64,000 nucleotides of DNA from a bacterium (GCA_017652265.1 JAGCBH010000039.1:1-64000); one strand, 5' to 3'. Shown: positions 44,779-53,708, counted from the first letter of the stretch. Notes: generated by a model from the letters alone, not told the origin. Numbers and translations are program-made.

Positions 44779-44826
44779 CCATGCTCTACACCATGCTTTA
44801 GACCATGCTCTAAATCATGCTGCTAA
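44779..44826. repeat. Four 12-bp direct repeats
   Basis: ACCATGCTCTAC, ACCATGCTTTAG, ACCATGCTCTAA and ATCATGCTGCTA lie head to tail with no spacers. The core CATGCT is invariant. Period 12 is near one DNA turn, so proteins could bind along one face. They sit between the regulator gene and repeat copy B. Confidence 0.7.
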
Positions 44827-44870
44827 AAATTTCATACAAAATTTGTTGTAAATTATTGAGAGGAAATTTT

Positions 44871-45063
44871 TGTCCGAGAAACTTTTGCGATTACGGCAGT
44901 ATAGCAAAAGTTTTGAGTGGCGTATTAGACAGCACTCTGCCGAGAAACAATTAATAATTGTTATTGAGAGGGAAACGTACGGTTCGCGGAGAATGAGTTA
45001 CTATACAGGTAACTCCCGCTCACGCATGCGAAGCGGTAGTGGTGAAGAACTGCTTTTAAACAA
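44871..45063 (+). repeat. Dispersed repeat, copy B (long form)
   Basis: The 193-bp element shares its ends and four inner blocks with copy A at 4377-4503 (opposite strand). Extra segments in B contain perfect hairpins: ACAATTA-A-TAATTGT (about 44948-44962), GAGTTAC-N7-GTAACTC (about 44997-45017) and CCGCT-N11-AGCGG. ACGTACGGTTCGCGG resembles group II intron RNA, but no intron ORF or domain V is present. A T-rich hairpin follows directly, so it could be transcribed as a small RNA. The rest of the gap from 44827 to 44870 shows nothing clear. Confidence 0.8.
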
Positions 45064-45094
45064 AAAAAGAGCACCTCCAAGATGCCCTTTTTTA
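45064..45094. terminator. Bidirectional terminator between repeat copy B and the LysM gene
   Basis: AAAAAAG-A-GCA pairs with TGC-C-CTTTTTT around a 10-nt loop. T-runs on both strands let it end plus-strand transcripts of the repeat and minus-strand transcripts of the LysM gene. Confidence 0.7.
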
Positions 45095-45114
45095 TTCGTA
45101 GTACAAATTTAAAT

Positions 45115-45957
45115 TTAATCTTCCAGCCACTTAGAACAAGCTCCTGGTGGAATAATCAATGTCTCTCCCGGAGAACCATACCTGTCGTCATAATTCTTAT
45201 AGAACAACCAATGTCTTTTGCCGAATGTTTCAAGTTTATCTTCTCCATTTGCATTCCGTATAACCCCGTCTGCAAGCCCAAAATCGCTTTTTACATCTGA
45301 AAGATATCGTTCTTCTTTAAATGTCAATTTTATATTTCCTGTTGTATAGTCAATGCTTATACTATAATTTTCATCAAATCGTTCACTTTTTCTGCTGGAG
45401 CAAATTTTGCCTATAATACCCTCAGCCATTACAATATTTTGATCAATTTTTATAGCATTATCTAATTCGTAAATCTGGCTTCTTAATTCGTATATTTCAT
45501 TATTAATTCTTGTTCTTTCCGCAACAGCCTGATTATAAGCATTCCTTTTTTCTTCGGAAACTGTAGGAATGACATATTCCGTGTTAACCCAAAGTTCATG
45601 TTTATTTAAACTTGGATTTTGAGCTTTTATATCAGCTTCAGTACAAAAATATTCATTCGCAAGACCTGAAAGTGTAGAATTGACATTAGTTGTTACTGTA
45701 ATCATCGTTCCATCCAGTACCGGTCTTTCAGGCTCCGGTGGCAAACTTGCTTCAAGTCGAGCCAACTCAGCTTCTAATTGAGCTTTCCGTTCCTGATTCG
45801 CAACGATTCGAGCCTGCCTATCCGTACCTCCGGAATTTCCCGATTGTCCAATAGGAACATTTTGTTGAACCTCAGGTGCTCCGCCTGCTGTAAATACTGT
45901 GTTTCCGGCTCCAACATTAGCCGTTTGATAATCATAATTTCCGTTAATACGTACCAT
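45115..45957 (-). CDS. LysM-domain protein of unknown function
   Basis: The 280-residue protein has a coiled-coil segment (QERKAQLEAELARLEASL), one LysM domain (MITVTTNVNSTLSGLANEYFCTEADIKAQNPSL, ending VNTEYVIP), a second coil and a C-terminal domain (YSISIDYTTGNIKLTF, ending in ETLIIPPG, itself LysM-like). LysM binds GlcNAc-containing glycans such as peptidoglycan. There is no signal peptide; the Asn/Gly-rich N-terminus resembles those of the other large proteins here. A Gly-rich secretion route is unknown. AGGA lies before the ATG. Confidence 0.75.
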   Translation of the reverse strand: MVRINGNYDYQTANVGAGNTVFTAGGAPEVQQNVPIGQSGNSGGTDRQARIVANQERKAQLEAELARLEASLPPEPERPVLDGTMITVTTNVNSTLSGLANEYFCTEADIKAQNPSLNKHELWVNTEYVIPTVSEEKRNAYNQAVAERTRINNEIYELRSQIYELDNAIKIDQNIVMAEGIIGKICSSRKSERFDENYSISIDYTTGNIKLTFKEERYLSDVKSDFGLADGVIRNANGEDKLETFGKRHWLFYKNYDDRYGSPGETLIIPPGACSKWLED

Positions 45958-46123
45958 AACAAATCCTCATGTTCACAATAAATTAATATATATTATATAT
46001 ATATAAAGTATACTCATCGCAAAAAATTGCCATTTCTGAAATTTTATTTACATTTGTTAATATTTTATAGGTATTTATTTATGTTATCATATATTTTGGT
46101 TAGGCAGAACTTTGGAGTGTGGT

Positions 46124-47176
46124 ATGAATTATGTAATTTTTTTGTTGGGTTTTGTAATCGGAGCGGTTCTGACATTTGTTGTGCAAACCTTTGTAAGTAA
46201 TGGTTTATACCAAAAGATGAAAACGGAATTTGAAAATATTTCATTAACGATTATCAAGGATTCCAAAGATGACGTTAAAAAGGAAAATAAAGATCATTTA
46301 GACGAAATATTGGGTGAATTTAAAGAAAAAATAGAAAAATTTGAAAAAAACAATAAAGAACAATACGAAGAAGAAAAGATAAAACTGGAAACATTTGAAA
46401 CAAATATCAAAAACATAAAAGATACAGGTGATCTTATTTCAAGAGAGGCCACATCACTGAAAAATGTACTTAAAGCGGATAATCGTTCAATAGGACAATG
46501 GGGAGAACTTGTACTGGATAGAGTTTTTGAAGCCTCAGGTTTAAGGAAGGATGAAGAATATAAACTTCAGACTTCAGAATTTAGTGAAAAAGGAAAGCCC
46601 GATGCTACAGTACTTTTACCGGAAGGTAAATTAATATTTGTAGATGCAAAGACTTCTTTTGCTTCTTGGTATGATTATATGAAAGCACCGGACGAAGAAA
46701 AAGAGACTCTTTTAAAAGCATTCAAACAATCATTAAAATCCCACATAGACGGACTAAAAAATAAATATGAAGCAGAAAAGGCTTTCAAATACGTTATGAT
46801 GTTCATTCCTATCGAAAGTTGTTATTCATTAGTATTTTGTGATGACTGCGAAATTTGGGATTATGCCTGGAAAAACGATGTTATGCCTGTTTCTCCGACA
46901 ACACTTCTTGCATCACTAAAAATCGTAAATTCTATAATGGAACTTGAAAGACAAAACAAAAATGCACAGGATATAGCAAAGGCGTGTACAAGTTTTTTGG
47001 ATAAAATAATTTCATTCAGAGAGGATTTAATAAAAATAAAAACAGGTCTTGATTCTGCGTTTACAAAATTGGATGGCAAAGGCAATATGATTAACCAAAT
47101 TCAAAAAATACAAAAATTGGGAGCCACAACGAACAAAGAAATTAAACAAATTGCATTTGAGGAGGCTGAAGAATGA
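46124..47176 (+). CDS. rmuC: RmuC-family DNA recombination protein
   Basis: The ATG at 46124 is chosen because GGAG lies 6 nt upstream; an earlier TTG at 46112 overlaps this site. The protein of 350 residues has an N-terminal membrane anchor, a coiled coil, and the RmuC domain (IGQWGELVLDRVFEASGLR, LIFVDAKTSFASWYDYM, MFIPIESCYSLV). RmuC proteins limit inverted-repeat recombination and have a nuclease-like fold. First gene of a five-gene overlapping operon. Confidence 0.92.
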   Translation: MNYVIFLLGFVIGAVLTFVVQTFVSNGLYQKMKTEFENISLTIIKDSKDDVKKENKDHLDEILGEFKEKIEKFEKNNKEQYEEEKIKLETFETNIKNIKDTGDLISREATSLKNVLKADNRSIGQWGELVLDRVFEASGLRKDEEYKLQTSEFSEKGKPDATVLLPEGKLIFVDAKTSFASWYDYMKAPDEEKETLLKAFKQSLKSHIDGLKNKYEAEKAFKYVMMFIPIESCYSLVFCDDCEIWDYAWKNDVMPVSPTTLLASLKIVNSIMELERQNKNAQDIAKACTSFLDKIISFREDLIKIKTGLDSAFTKLDGKGNMINQIQKIQKLGATTNKEIKQIAFEEAEE

Positions 47177-47592
47177 AACACACATTTGAAGAACGTGTAT
47201 TTTATGCTGATACTGATCCTTGGGGAATGGTATGGCACGGCGCTTATATAAAATGGCTTGAAAAGGGCAGAATATATTGGTGCGAACTTAACGGACACAC
47301 ATTGAAAGAATTTGAAGAACAGGATATTCTAATGCCCGTAATAAACTTAAATATACGTTATAAACGTTCTGCAAAATTGAATGATGTTTTGGTTATTGAA
47401 ACTGATTTTAAATCAACAAACGGAACGACAGCAATATTTGAACAAAAAATTACCGATAAAACAACAGGTAAAGTTTGTATAACGGCAGAAGTTGAAATTA
47501 TTACTATTTCCGCATCAACGGGCAAAATGTTCCGCACAATGCCTGATACTTTAAATGATCTTTTCAAACAGGAGATGCTATGCCAAAAATAA
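47173..47592 (+). CDS. YbgC-like acyl-CoA thioesterase
   Basis: The 139-residue hot-dog-fold protein has the 4-hydroxybenzoyl-CoA thioesterase signature RVFYADTDPWGMVWHGAYIKWLEKGR, where the second Asp of DTD is catalytic. It hydrolyses acyl-CoA; in many bacteria the relative YbgC acts on short acyl-CoA near the envelope. ATGA overlaps the rmuC stop. Its end overlaps the next start by 13 bp. Confidence 0.88.
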   Translation: MKHTFEERVFYADTDPWGMVWHGAYIKWLEKGRIYWCELNGHTLKEFEEQDILMPVINLNIRYKRSAKLNDVLVIETDFKSTNGTTAIFEQKITDKTTGKVCITAEVEIITISASTGKMFRTMPDTLNDLFKQEMLCQK

Positions 47593-48317
47593 GAATTAAT
47601 AAATTTATAGCATCTTCAGGTATTTGCTCAAGACGGGAAGCAGACGAATATATAGAAAACGGCAAAGTTAAAGTTAACGGCAAAACAGTTAAAGAACCGG
47701 GATTTTCCGTTGACGACAAAAAGGATAAAGTTGAAGTTGACGGCAAACTTATTAAGCCTGTAAAGCTTGATTATTACAAATTCTATAAACCTGCAGGTTA
47801 TATTACAACCTCAGATGACGAAAAAGGAAGAAAAACCATTTATGATTTGCTTCCTGAAAATTTATATCACTTAAAACCTGTAGGCCGATTGGATAAGGAC
47901 TCAACAGGTTTAATAATTCTTACAAATGACGGAGAATTAATAAATCAGTTAACTCATCCGTCTGTAAAAATTCCTAAAATTTATCTTGTTCGTGTAGACA
48001 AAAAAATTCCAAGAAAGGATTTGGAATTGATTTCTCAGGGCGTTGAAATTGAAAAAGGCAAAATCGCATACGCTGATATTACCGTATTAGAAATGGATTC
48101 AGAATCTACGACAATGCGTATAACTCTTTTTCAAGGAATGAACAGACAAATAAGAAAAATGTTTGAGCATTTCGGCTATGAAGTAAAATCCCTGAAACGT
48201 ATTCAGCACGCAACCATAACCTTAGACGGTATGAAAAGAGGGGAATTTAAACAGTTAAAACCTAAAAATGTCAAGGAATTAAAAAGTTATTTAAGCAAGG
48301 CACAAAACAATGATTAA
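47580..48317 (+). CDS. RsuA/RluB-family pseudouridine synthase
   Basis: The 245-residue protein has an N-terminal S4 RNA-binding domain (INKFIASSGICSRREADEYI) and the synthase motif GRLDKDSTGLIILTNDGEL with catalytic Asp in RLDKDSTG. It converts a uridine in 16S or 23S rRNA to pseudouridine; which site cannot be told. Overlaps both neighbours. CAGGAG precedes the ATG. Confidence 0.93.
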   Translation: MPKIRINKFIASSGICSRREADEYIENGKVKVNGKTVKEPGFSVDDKKDKVEVDGKLIKPVKLDYYKFYKPAGYITTSDDEKGRKTIYDLLPENLYHLKPVGRLDKDSTGLIILTNDGELINQLTHPSVKIPKIYLVRVDKKIPRKDLELISQGVEIEKGKIAYADITVLEMDSESTTMRITLFQGMNRQIRKMFEHFGYEVKSLKRIQHATITLDGMKRGEFKQLKPKNVKELKSYLSKAQNND

Positions 48318-48897
48318 GTATGCAATTACAGGTAACATAGCATCAGGCAAAACAACAGTTGAAAAATTTTTCAACAAAAATGGTTATGAAATTCTTGATA
48401 CCGATAATGTTGCACACAATCTTCTTGACACAATTGCGCGAAATTCCGTTTTAAAAGAATTCGGAGATGAAATATTAACAGACAAAAAAATAGACAGAGT
48501 AAAATTAGGAAAAATTGTATTTGAAAACCCTGAAAAAAGAAAAGTTTTGGAAAATATAATTCATCCGCTTGTAAAAGAAAAAATCCTCTCTTATTTTAAA
48601 GAAAAAAAAGATGAAAAATACGTTTTTGTTGCAGTTCCGCAATTGTTTGAAGCAGGAATGGAAGATTTATTTGATAAAATAATTCTTGTTGTTGCAGATG
48701 ACGAAACGAGACTGGAACGACTCACCGAAAAGAGAGGATTATCAAGAAACGATGCCTTAAGGCGGATAAAATCTCAGATGTCCCAGTTTGCAAAATTTGA
48801 AGACAGTGATTATGTTTTTCACAATAATGCAGAATTAAAAAATTTAGAAAATCAGGTAAATGATTTTTGCAATAAAATATTAAAGGAGCAAAAATGA
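48310..48897 (+). CDS. coaE: Dephospho-CoA kinase
   Basis: The 195-residue protein has P-loop GNIASGKTT, ILDTDNVAHNLL, and the HPLVKEKI and PQLFEAGM boxes of CoaE. It catalyses the last step of coenzyme A synthesis with ATP. Its ATG overlaps the preceding stop by 8 bp, and the purB ATGA overlaps its end, so it is in the middle of a coupled operon. Confidence 0.94.
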   Translation: MIKYAITGNIASGKTTVEKFFNKNGYEILDTDNVAHNLLDTIARNSVLKEFGDEILTDKKIDRVKLGKIVFENPEKRKVLENIIHPLVKEKILSYFKEKKDEKYVFVAVPQLFEAGMEDLFDKIILVVADDETRLERLTEKRGLSRNDALRRIKSQMSQFAKFEDSDYVFHNNAELKNLENQVNDFCNKILKEQK

Positions 48898-50180
48898 TAG
48901 ACAGATATTCCAGAGAAGAAATGAAAAAGATATGGGAACTTGAAAACAAGTTCAATTACTACTTAAAAGTTGAACTTGCAGTATGTGATGCGTATGCTCA
49001 AAACGGTGATTTCCCTGTTGCAGATATAACGGAATTAAAAAAGAAAGCAAAATTTTCTGTTGAACGAATTGACGAAATTGAAAAAGAAGTCCGCCACGAT
49101 GTCATTGCTTTTCTTACCTGCGTCAATGAAAGTTTGGGGGATTACGCAAAATATATGCATGTCGGAATGACAAGTTCTGATGTTATTGATACTGCTTTTG
49201 CTCTGCAGATTAAAGACAGCGCAAATATTATACTTAAAGATATTGATGAAGTTTTAAAAGTACTTTATACCTTAAAAGACAAGCACAAAGAGACTGTCTG
49301 CATTGGGCGTTCCCACGGAATTCACGCTGAAATTATGACTTTCGGGCTTAAGATGTGCTCCTGGATAGATATTTTGGAACGGCAAAAGGAAAACTTTATA
49401 CACGCACTCAGCGAAGTCAGCGTAGGGCAAATATCCGGCCCTGTCGGAACGTATTCAAATATTGACCCGAAAATTGAGATAATGACTTGCGATATTCTGG
49501 GACTTAAGCCGGCGCGGATTTCAACCCAGATAATTGCACGAGACAGACACGCATATTTTATTCAGTCACTTGCTTTAATTGCAAGCGTAATTGAACAGTT
49601 TGCAACAGAAATAAGGCATCTTCAAAGAACCGAAGTTATGGAAGTAGAAGAAGGTTTTGGCAAAGGGCAAAAGGGCTCATCCGCTATGCCGCACAAGAAA
49701 AATCCGGTGCTATCCGAAAATTTATGTGGATTGGCACGTGTTGTCAGAAGCAACTCTTTGGCCGCTATGGAAAACATAAACCTTTGGCACGAAAGAGACA
49801 TCTCTCACAGTTCGGCAGAACGCATAATATTCCCTGATAGCCTTATTTTAGTTGATTTTATGCTTGACAGATTTAAAAACGTTATGGAAAATCTCGTTGT
49901 TCATGAAGATAATATGCGTCTGAATACAGAAAAATACGGCGGTATAATATATTCTCAAAAAGCACTATTAAAATTAACGGAAAAAGGCTTAACAAGGGAA
50001 GATGCATACAGACTTGTTCAGAAAAATGCGCTTAACGCATTTGAAAATAACGGCGATTTCAGACAAAATCTCATTAATGATAATGAAGTCCGCAAACATT
50101 TGGATGAAAAAGAAATAACCGATATTTTTGATAAATCGGCATTTCTGAAAAATATTTCTGATATTTATGCAAAATTTTGA
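48894..50180 (+). CDS. purB: Adenylosuccinate lyase
   Basis: The 428-residue fumarase-superfamily enzyme shows the signature GSSAMPHKKNP and the catalytic-region TSSDVIDTAFALQ, GRSHGIHAE. It acts twice in purine synthesis, releasing fumarate from SAICAR and adenylosuccinate. AAAGGAG lies before the ATG, which overlaps the coaE stop. Last gene of the operon. Confidence 0.96.
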   Translation: MIDRYSREEMKKIWELENKFNYYLKVELAVCDAYAQNGDFPVADITELKKKAKFSVERIDEIEKEVRHDVIAFLTCVNESLGDYAKYMHVGMTSSDVIDTAFALQIKDSANIILKDIDEVLKVLYTLKDKHKETVCIGRSHGIHAEIMTFGLKMCSWIDILERQKENFIHALSEVSVGQISGPVGTYSNIDPKIEIMTCDILGLKPARISTQIIARDRHAYFIQSLALIASVIEQFATEIRHLQRTEVMEVEEGFGKGQKGSSAMPHKKNPVLSENLCGLARVVRSNSLAAMENINLWHERDISHSSAERIIFPDSLILVDFMLDRFKNVMENLVVHEDNMRLNTEKYGGIIYSQKALLKLTEKGLTREDAYRLVQKNALNAFENNGDFRQNLINDNEVRKHLDEKEITDIFDKSAFLKNISDIYAKF

Positions 50181-50276
50181 TAACTTTTATTAACGAAATT
50201 TTTATACCACACTTGCAATTCGTAATTTTTATTGTAGGATGAACTTATACACTAATCGAAGAAAAGGAATGATATT

Positions 50277-50468
50277 ATGTCTAAAAAATGTGAAATATGC
50301 GGAAAAGAAAGTTTAAAGTCTGCAAGCAGATCTTTCTCAAATAAGAAAAATGTACACCGTCAGGAAGCTAATTTACACAATGTAAGAGCAGAAATAAACG
50401 GTCAAGTAAAAGTTATCAAAGTTTGCACATCTTGCCTTAAAAAAGGTAAAGTTAAAAAAGCCGTATAA
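50277..50468 (+). CDS. rpmB: Ribosomal protein bL28
   Basis: The 63-residue basic protein has the zinc-type L28 start CEICGKESLKSASRSFSNKKNV and the later CTSCLKKGKV, giving four cysteines. AAAGGAA precedes the ATG. It has its own strong terminator. A 96-bp gap separates it from purB. Confidence 0.95.
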   Translation: MSKKCEICGKESLKSASRSFSNKKNVHRQEANLHNVRAEINGQVKVIKVCTSCLKKGKVKKAV

Positions 50469-50483
50469 CTTTAATATTTACTA

Positions 50484-50519
50484 AAAAAGAGGCGTAAACA
50501 AAGTTTACGCCTCTTTTTA
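50484..50519 (+). terminator. rpmB terminator
   Basis: GAGGCGTAAAC-AAA-GTTTACGCCTC flanked by AAAAA and TTTTT; a textbook intrinsic terminator that should also end the convergent M16 peptidase transcript. Confidence 0.9.
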
Positions 50520-50535
50520 TGCTTTTTTAAGAAAC

Positions 50536-51858
50536 TTATTCCGGTAACAATACGGAAATTACCGCATTATCAATACTAAGATATTTTTTAACTGTATTTT
50601 CTATATCTTCAACCGTAATATTTTCCAAATCATTGAGATATTCTTCAACAAGTTTTATATTATCGCAAACCGTTGCATAATAACCGATAGTTTCACTTAT
50701 ATCGGAAACTGTTTCCGCACCTTCCGCAAAATTCGATTTTGTTTTCTTTTTAGCTTTTTTCAATTCGCCGTCAGATATTTTAACAGTCAAAAGTTTTTCC
50801 AATTCCTGCTTAATTAAATCGATTACCAAATCCTTTTTATCCGGTGTAAAACTTGCCTGTACGAAGAAATTGTTACCATCTCTGAACTGATAGTGTGAAC
50901 AGTCCGCATAATTGATTATTGCATCAGTACGTTTTTCAATTAAATTCTGATAAAGTCTTGAACTTGTACCGTCCCCCAGAATTATACTAAGTAAATCAAG
51001 CATAATATTTTCTTTCAATTCGGCAGCCCTGGGCCCTAACCAGCCAAGCATAACGTAACCAGTATTTGCGGTTGTTCTATTTTCAACAATTTTGGTTTCT
51101 TGTGTCGGAGTGTCAAGATTACGACTCATTTTAGGCGCTTTACCCGTTTTAAAATCAAAAGCATCTGCGACTGTTTTTAAAACTTTTTCTTTATCGAAAT
51201 CACCCACAACTATTGTAGTTATATTGTCAGGAGTGTAGAAAGTCTTGTAGTAATCATAAATTTCATCTCTTGTAACCTGAGATATAATTTCAGGCGTACC
51301 GATAACATCACGTTTATAAGGATGATTTGTATACATATTGAAATTGCATGCATTATAAACCTTTGTCCAATTCTGGTCCTTGCGCATACGTATTTCTTCA
51401 ATTACAACGTGACGTTCACGTTTATCGGTAACATTTGTATCATTCAAGTCAAACGGCGCACCGATTTCATCTTCGGGCAAAATCGCATTTGTCATCATAT
51501 CGGCATGTAAGTCAATTGCCAAATAAAGATTTTCATCATTTTCACCTTTAGGTAATGTAACGTGATAAAACGTATAATCTTTCCAGGTTGCAGCGTTTAC
51601 AATACCGCCTTTACCTTCTAAAATTCTGTCAAATTCACCGACCTTAAATCGTGTAGTGCCTTTAAACATAAGATGTTCAAGGAAATGAGAAATTCCGTTG
51701 TTTTTATCCGTTTCGTTTATGGAACCTGTCTTAACCCAAGATGATACGTTAACCAAATCGCCCTCTTTGCGTGCAAGAACAATAGTATGTCCGTTATCTC
51801 GTTCATAAATTTCAACCGGCTCATTCAAATAAGGATAATTAACAATACTTTTTTTCAT
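50536..51858 (-). CDS. M16-family zinc peptidase
   Basis: The start at 51858 is chosen for its AGGGGAG; the open frame extends upstream to 51954 but overlaps the divergent promoter. The 440-residue protein has the inverted zinc motif HFLEH (GISHFLEHLMFKGT) and the third ligand region RHVVIEEIRMRKD. The second, inactive half is present (TANTGYVMLGWLGPRA). Single-chain length fits processing-peptidase-like bacterial members (PqqF/YmxG type) that degrade or trim small peptides in the cytoplasm. Divergent from nanE. Confidence 0.92.
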   Translation of the reverse strand: MKKSIVNYPYLNEPVEIYERDNGHTIVLARKEGDLVNVSSWVKTGSINETDKNNGISHFLEHLMFKGTTRFKVGEFDRILEGKGGIVNAATWKDYTFYHVTLPKGENDENLYLAIDLHADMMTNAILPEDEIGAPFDLNDTNVTDKRERHVVIEEIRMRKDQNWTKVYNACNFNMYTNHPYKRDVIGTPEIISQVTRDEIYDYYKTFYTPDNITTIVVGDFDKEKVLKTVADAFDFKTGKAPKMSRNLDTPTQETKIVENRTTANTGYVMLGWLGPRAAELKENIMLDLLSIILGDGTSSRLYQNLIEKRTDAIINYADCSHYQFRDGNNFFVQASFTPDKKDLVIDLIKQELEKLLTVKISDGELKKAKKKTKSNFAEGAETVSDISETIGYYATVCDNIKLVEEYLNDLENITVEDIENTVKKYLSIDNAVISVLLPE

Positions 51859-51912
51859 TTTCTCCCCTTTACATTTGCTAACAGTATTATACCTTAAAAA
51901 TAATATTTGTTT

Positions 51913-51918
51913 TATAAT
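51913..51918 (+). promoter_or_regulatory. -10 box of nanE, leaderless layout
   Basis: TATAAT lies 7 nt before the nanE ATG. No Shine-Dalgarno sequence fits between them. The -35 hexamer is not clear. Confidence 0.45.
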
Positions 51919-51925
51919 TTCTTCA

Positions 51926-52612
51926 ATGGATGTTATTGAAAGGATAAAAAACAAGGTTATAATTTCCTGTCAAGCAATGCCGACAGAACCTTTATATAAT
52001 GAAGTCTGCATGATAGCGATGATGAAATCCGTTGTCAAAGGCGGAGCAGGTGCCCTTCGGGTTGCCGGGATCAGAGATGTGAAAAACGCAAAAGGAATGT
52101 TTGATGTTCCGGTAATAGGAATTACAAAACCGGAAGTTATCCCGCCGAATTGGAAAGAAATAGTCTATATAACACCGACCATTAAAGACGTTATAGAACT
52201 TGCAAAAGCAGGAGCGGATATTATCGCTTTTGACGGAACACAGCGCAAACGACCTGATTGCACGTTAGATGAAATTATAAAATATGTTCATATAAATGGT
52301 AAAGTTGCAATGGCAGATGTTTCAACGGCTGAAGAAGGCATAAAAGCTTACGAAGCAGGAGCGGATATTCTTTCAACAACATTATCGGGCTATACTCTAA
52401 GTTCTCCGGATGAATCGGGAGGGCCTGATTTTGATTTATTGGAGGCGTTAGTGAATGCTGTCAGCGTTCCGGTTATATTAGAGGGAAGGATTTGGGAACC
52501 GGCACAGGTACAATGCGCATTTCGGCTTGGAGCGCATGCAGTCGTCATCGGTTCTGCAGTTACAAGACCTCAATTAATTACAAGAAGATTCGTTACAAAC
52601 AGAGGAGTATAA
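51926..52612 (+). CDS. nanE: N-acetylmannosamine-6-phosphate 2-epimerase
   Basis: The ATG at 51926 fits the family N-terminus (MDVIERIKNKVIISCQAMP); an upstream frame to 51875 has no homology-like sequence. The 228-residue TIM-barrel protein has ADIIAFDGTQRKRP and ADVSTAEEGIKAYEAGADILSTTLSGYT, typical of NanE, and a phosphate site GRIWEPAQ. It converts ManNAc-6-P to GlcNAc-6-P. A ROK kinase follows after 3 bp. No sialate lyase (nanA) is visible in the window. Confidence 0.9.
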   Translation: MDVIERIKNKVIISCQAMPTEPLYNEVCMIAMMKSVVKGGAGALRVAGIRDVKNAKGMFDVPVIGITKPEVIPPNWKEIVYITPTIKDVIELAKAGADIIAFDGTQRKRPDCTLDEIIKYVHINGKVAMADVSTAEEGIKAYEAGADILSTTLSGYTLSSPDESGGPDFDLLEALVNAVSVPVILEGRIWEPAQVQCAFRLGAHAVVIGSAVTRPQLITRRFVTNRGV

Positions 52613-52615
52613 GTT

Positions 52616-53497
52616 TTGAAAAAAGCACTTGTTTTTGATATTGGCGGAACAAAAATATACAGCACAACCGTTGATAAAAACGGAAAAATTTTATCGGAAA
52701 TTGAAAAATTTTCAACACCCAAAAATGCTGACGAAATAAAGGATTTGCTTAAAAACGTCATTTCAAAATACGAGAATTCGGTTGATGCAATTGCAATAGC
52801 AACGGCAGGTGCTGTTAATAATGAAAACACAGGGCTTTTAGGTTCAACCGGCAACATGCCTGCGGGTTATGAAAAAACTGATTTTCAGTTACTTTCAAAG
52901 AAAAAAGTTTATATAGAAAACGATGCTAACGCTGCTGCATGGGCTGAACATAAAATCGGAGCGTCAAAAGGAACAAAATATTCTGTTATGCTGACATTCG
53001 GAACAGGTGTCGGCGGGGGAATAATTTTGGATAATAAACTTTATAAAGGCAAAAGCGGCGCGGCAGGTGAAATGCATTTTAAACTCCGTAACGACAAAAA
53101 ACGCAAGTGCACATGCGGAGCCTGGGACTGTTATGAAATATACGCATCCGGCACAGGATTAAAACTTACTGCTGAAGAAATCACAGGCAACAAAGATATA
53201 ACAACTTATGATGTTATAAACGGCCTTAAAAACAGCGATAGCAAAATGGCAGAAGTTTTTAACCGCTGGCAAGAAGATATTTTAGACGGTTTAATAGGTT
53301 TAGGAAACATTTTTGATCCTGAAGTTATTGTTCTTTCGGGTTCTATGGGTGAATTTTTAGATGAAAAATATCTTGAAGATGAAGTCAATAAAGAAATCGT
53401 AACAACACCTTTAAAGGTCAAAAAAGCCAGTGCTGGCAATTATTCAGGAATGATTGGCGCCGGTTTATTGGCATTGGAGAGTTTGAACAATGGGTAA
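52616..53497 (+). CDS. ROK-family sugar kinase, likely ManNAc kinase
   Basis: The start is TTG at 52616, supported by AGAGGAG 8 nt upstream and by the ROK N-terminus KKALVFDIGGTKIYS following at once. The 293-residue protein shows GTGVGGGIILDNKLYKG and the zinc loop CTCGAWDCYE (CxCGxxxCxE, with Asp replacing the common Gly). Position after nanE suggests N-acetylmannosamine kinase, but glucokinase activity is possible. Overlaps the next gene by 8 bp. Confidence 0.85.
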   Translation: MKKALVFDIGGTKIYSTTVDKNGKILSEIEKFSTPKNADEIKDLLKNVISKYENSVDAIAIATAGAVNNENTGLLGSTGNMPAGYEKTDFQLLSKKKVYIENDANAAAWAEHKIGASKGTKYSVMLTFGTGVGGGIILDNKLYKGKSGAAGEMHFKLRNDKKRKCTCGAWDCYEIYASGTGLKLTAEEITGNKDITTYDVINGLKNSDSKMAEVFNRWQEDILDGLIGLGNIFDPEVIVLSGSMGEFLDEKYLEDEVNKEIVTTPLKVKKASAGNYSGMIGAGLLALESLNNG

Positions 53498-53708
53498 AGC
53501 AAAAAAAAGAAGCTTTCATTTGGGAATAAATCAAAATTTTTCAACTATGACAAGAGAAGATGCCATTAAAGGGGCAGTTTCAATGCTTGAAAAAGGAAAT
53601 GACGAAGCTGATAACCTTATAACATTATTCGGTTTGAGTGCGGAAGAACTTCTTGAGGGCGGCGCAAGTTATGAAACGGTTAAAAGCAGAAAGAGTATAT
53701 TAAAATAA
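53490..53708 (+). CDS. Small unknown protein (72 aa)
   Basis: GGAGAG precedes the ATG, which overlaps the end of the ROK kinase gene. The sequence is basic at the start (MGKAKKRSFHLG) and helical afterwards (TREDAIKGAVSMLEKGNDEADNLITLFGLSAEELLEGG). The pattern resembles a short helix-turn-helix or adaptor, but no family is recognised. Translational coupling to nanE-ROK is likely. Confidence 0.55.
   Translation: MGKAKKRSFHLGINQNFSTMTREDAIKGAVSMLEKGNDEADNLITLFGLSAEELLEGGASYETVKSRKSILK

Noticed and set aside
44779-44826. CRISPR array
   Set aside because: Units are 12 bp with no spacers and there are no cas genes nearby; better explained as binding-site repeats.
44871-45063. Group II intron
   Set aside because: ACGTACGGTTCGCGG is reminiscent of intron RNA, but there is no reverse transcriptase, no recognisable domain V and the two copies are only 126-193 bp.
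44870-45112. 80-codon open frame across repeat copy B
   Set aside because: It follows the repeat and the terminator hairpin exactly, has no ribosome binding site and no protein-like composition; copy A does not keep the frame.
51859-51954. N-terminal extension of the M16 peptidase
   Set aside because: It covers the divergent nanE promoter and lacks a ribosome binding site, while AGGGGAG sits directly before the Met at 51858.
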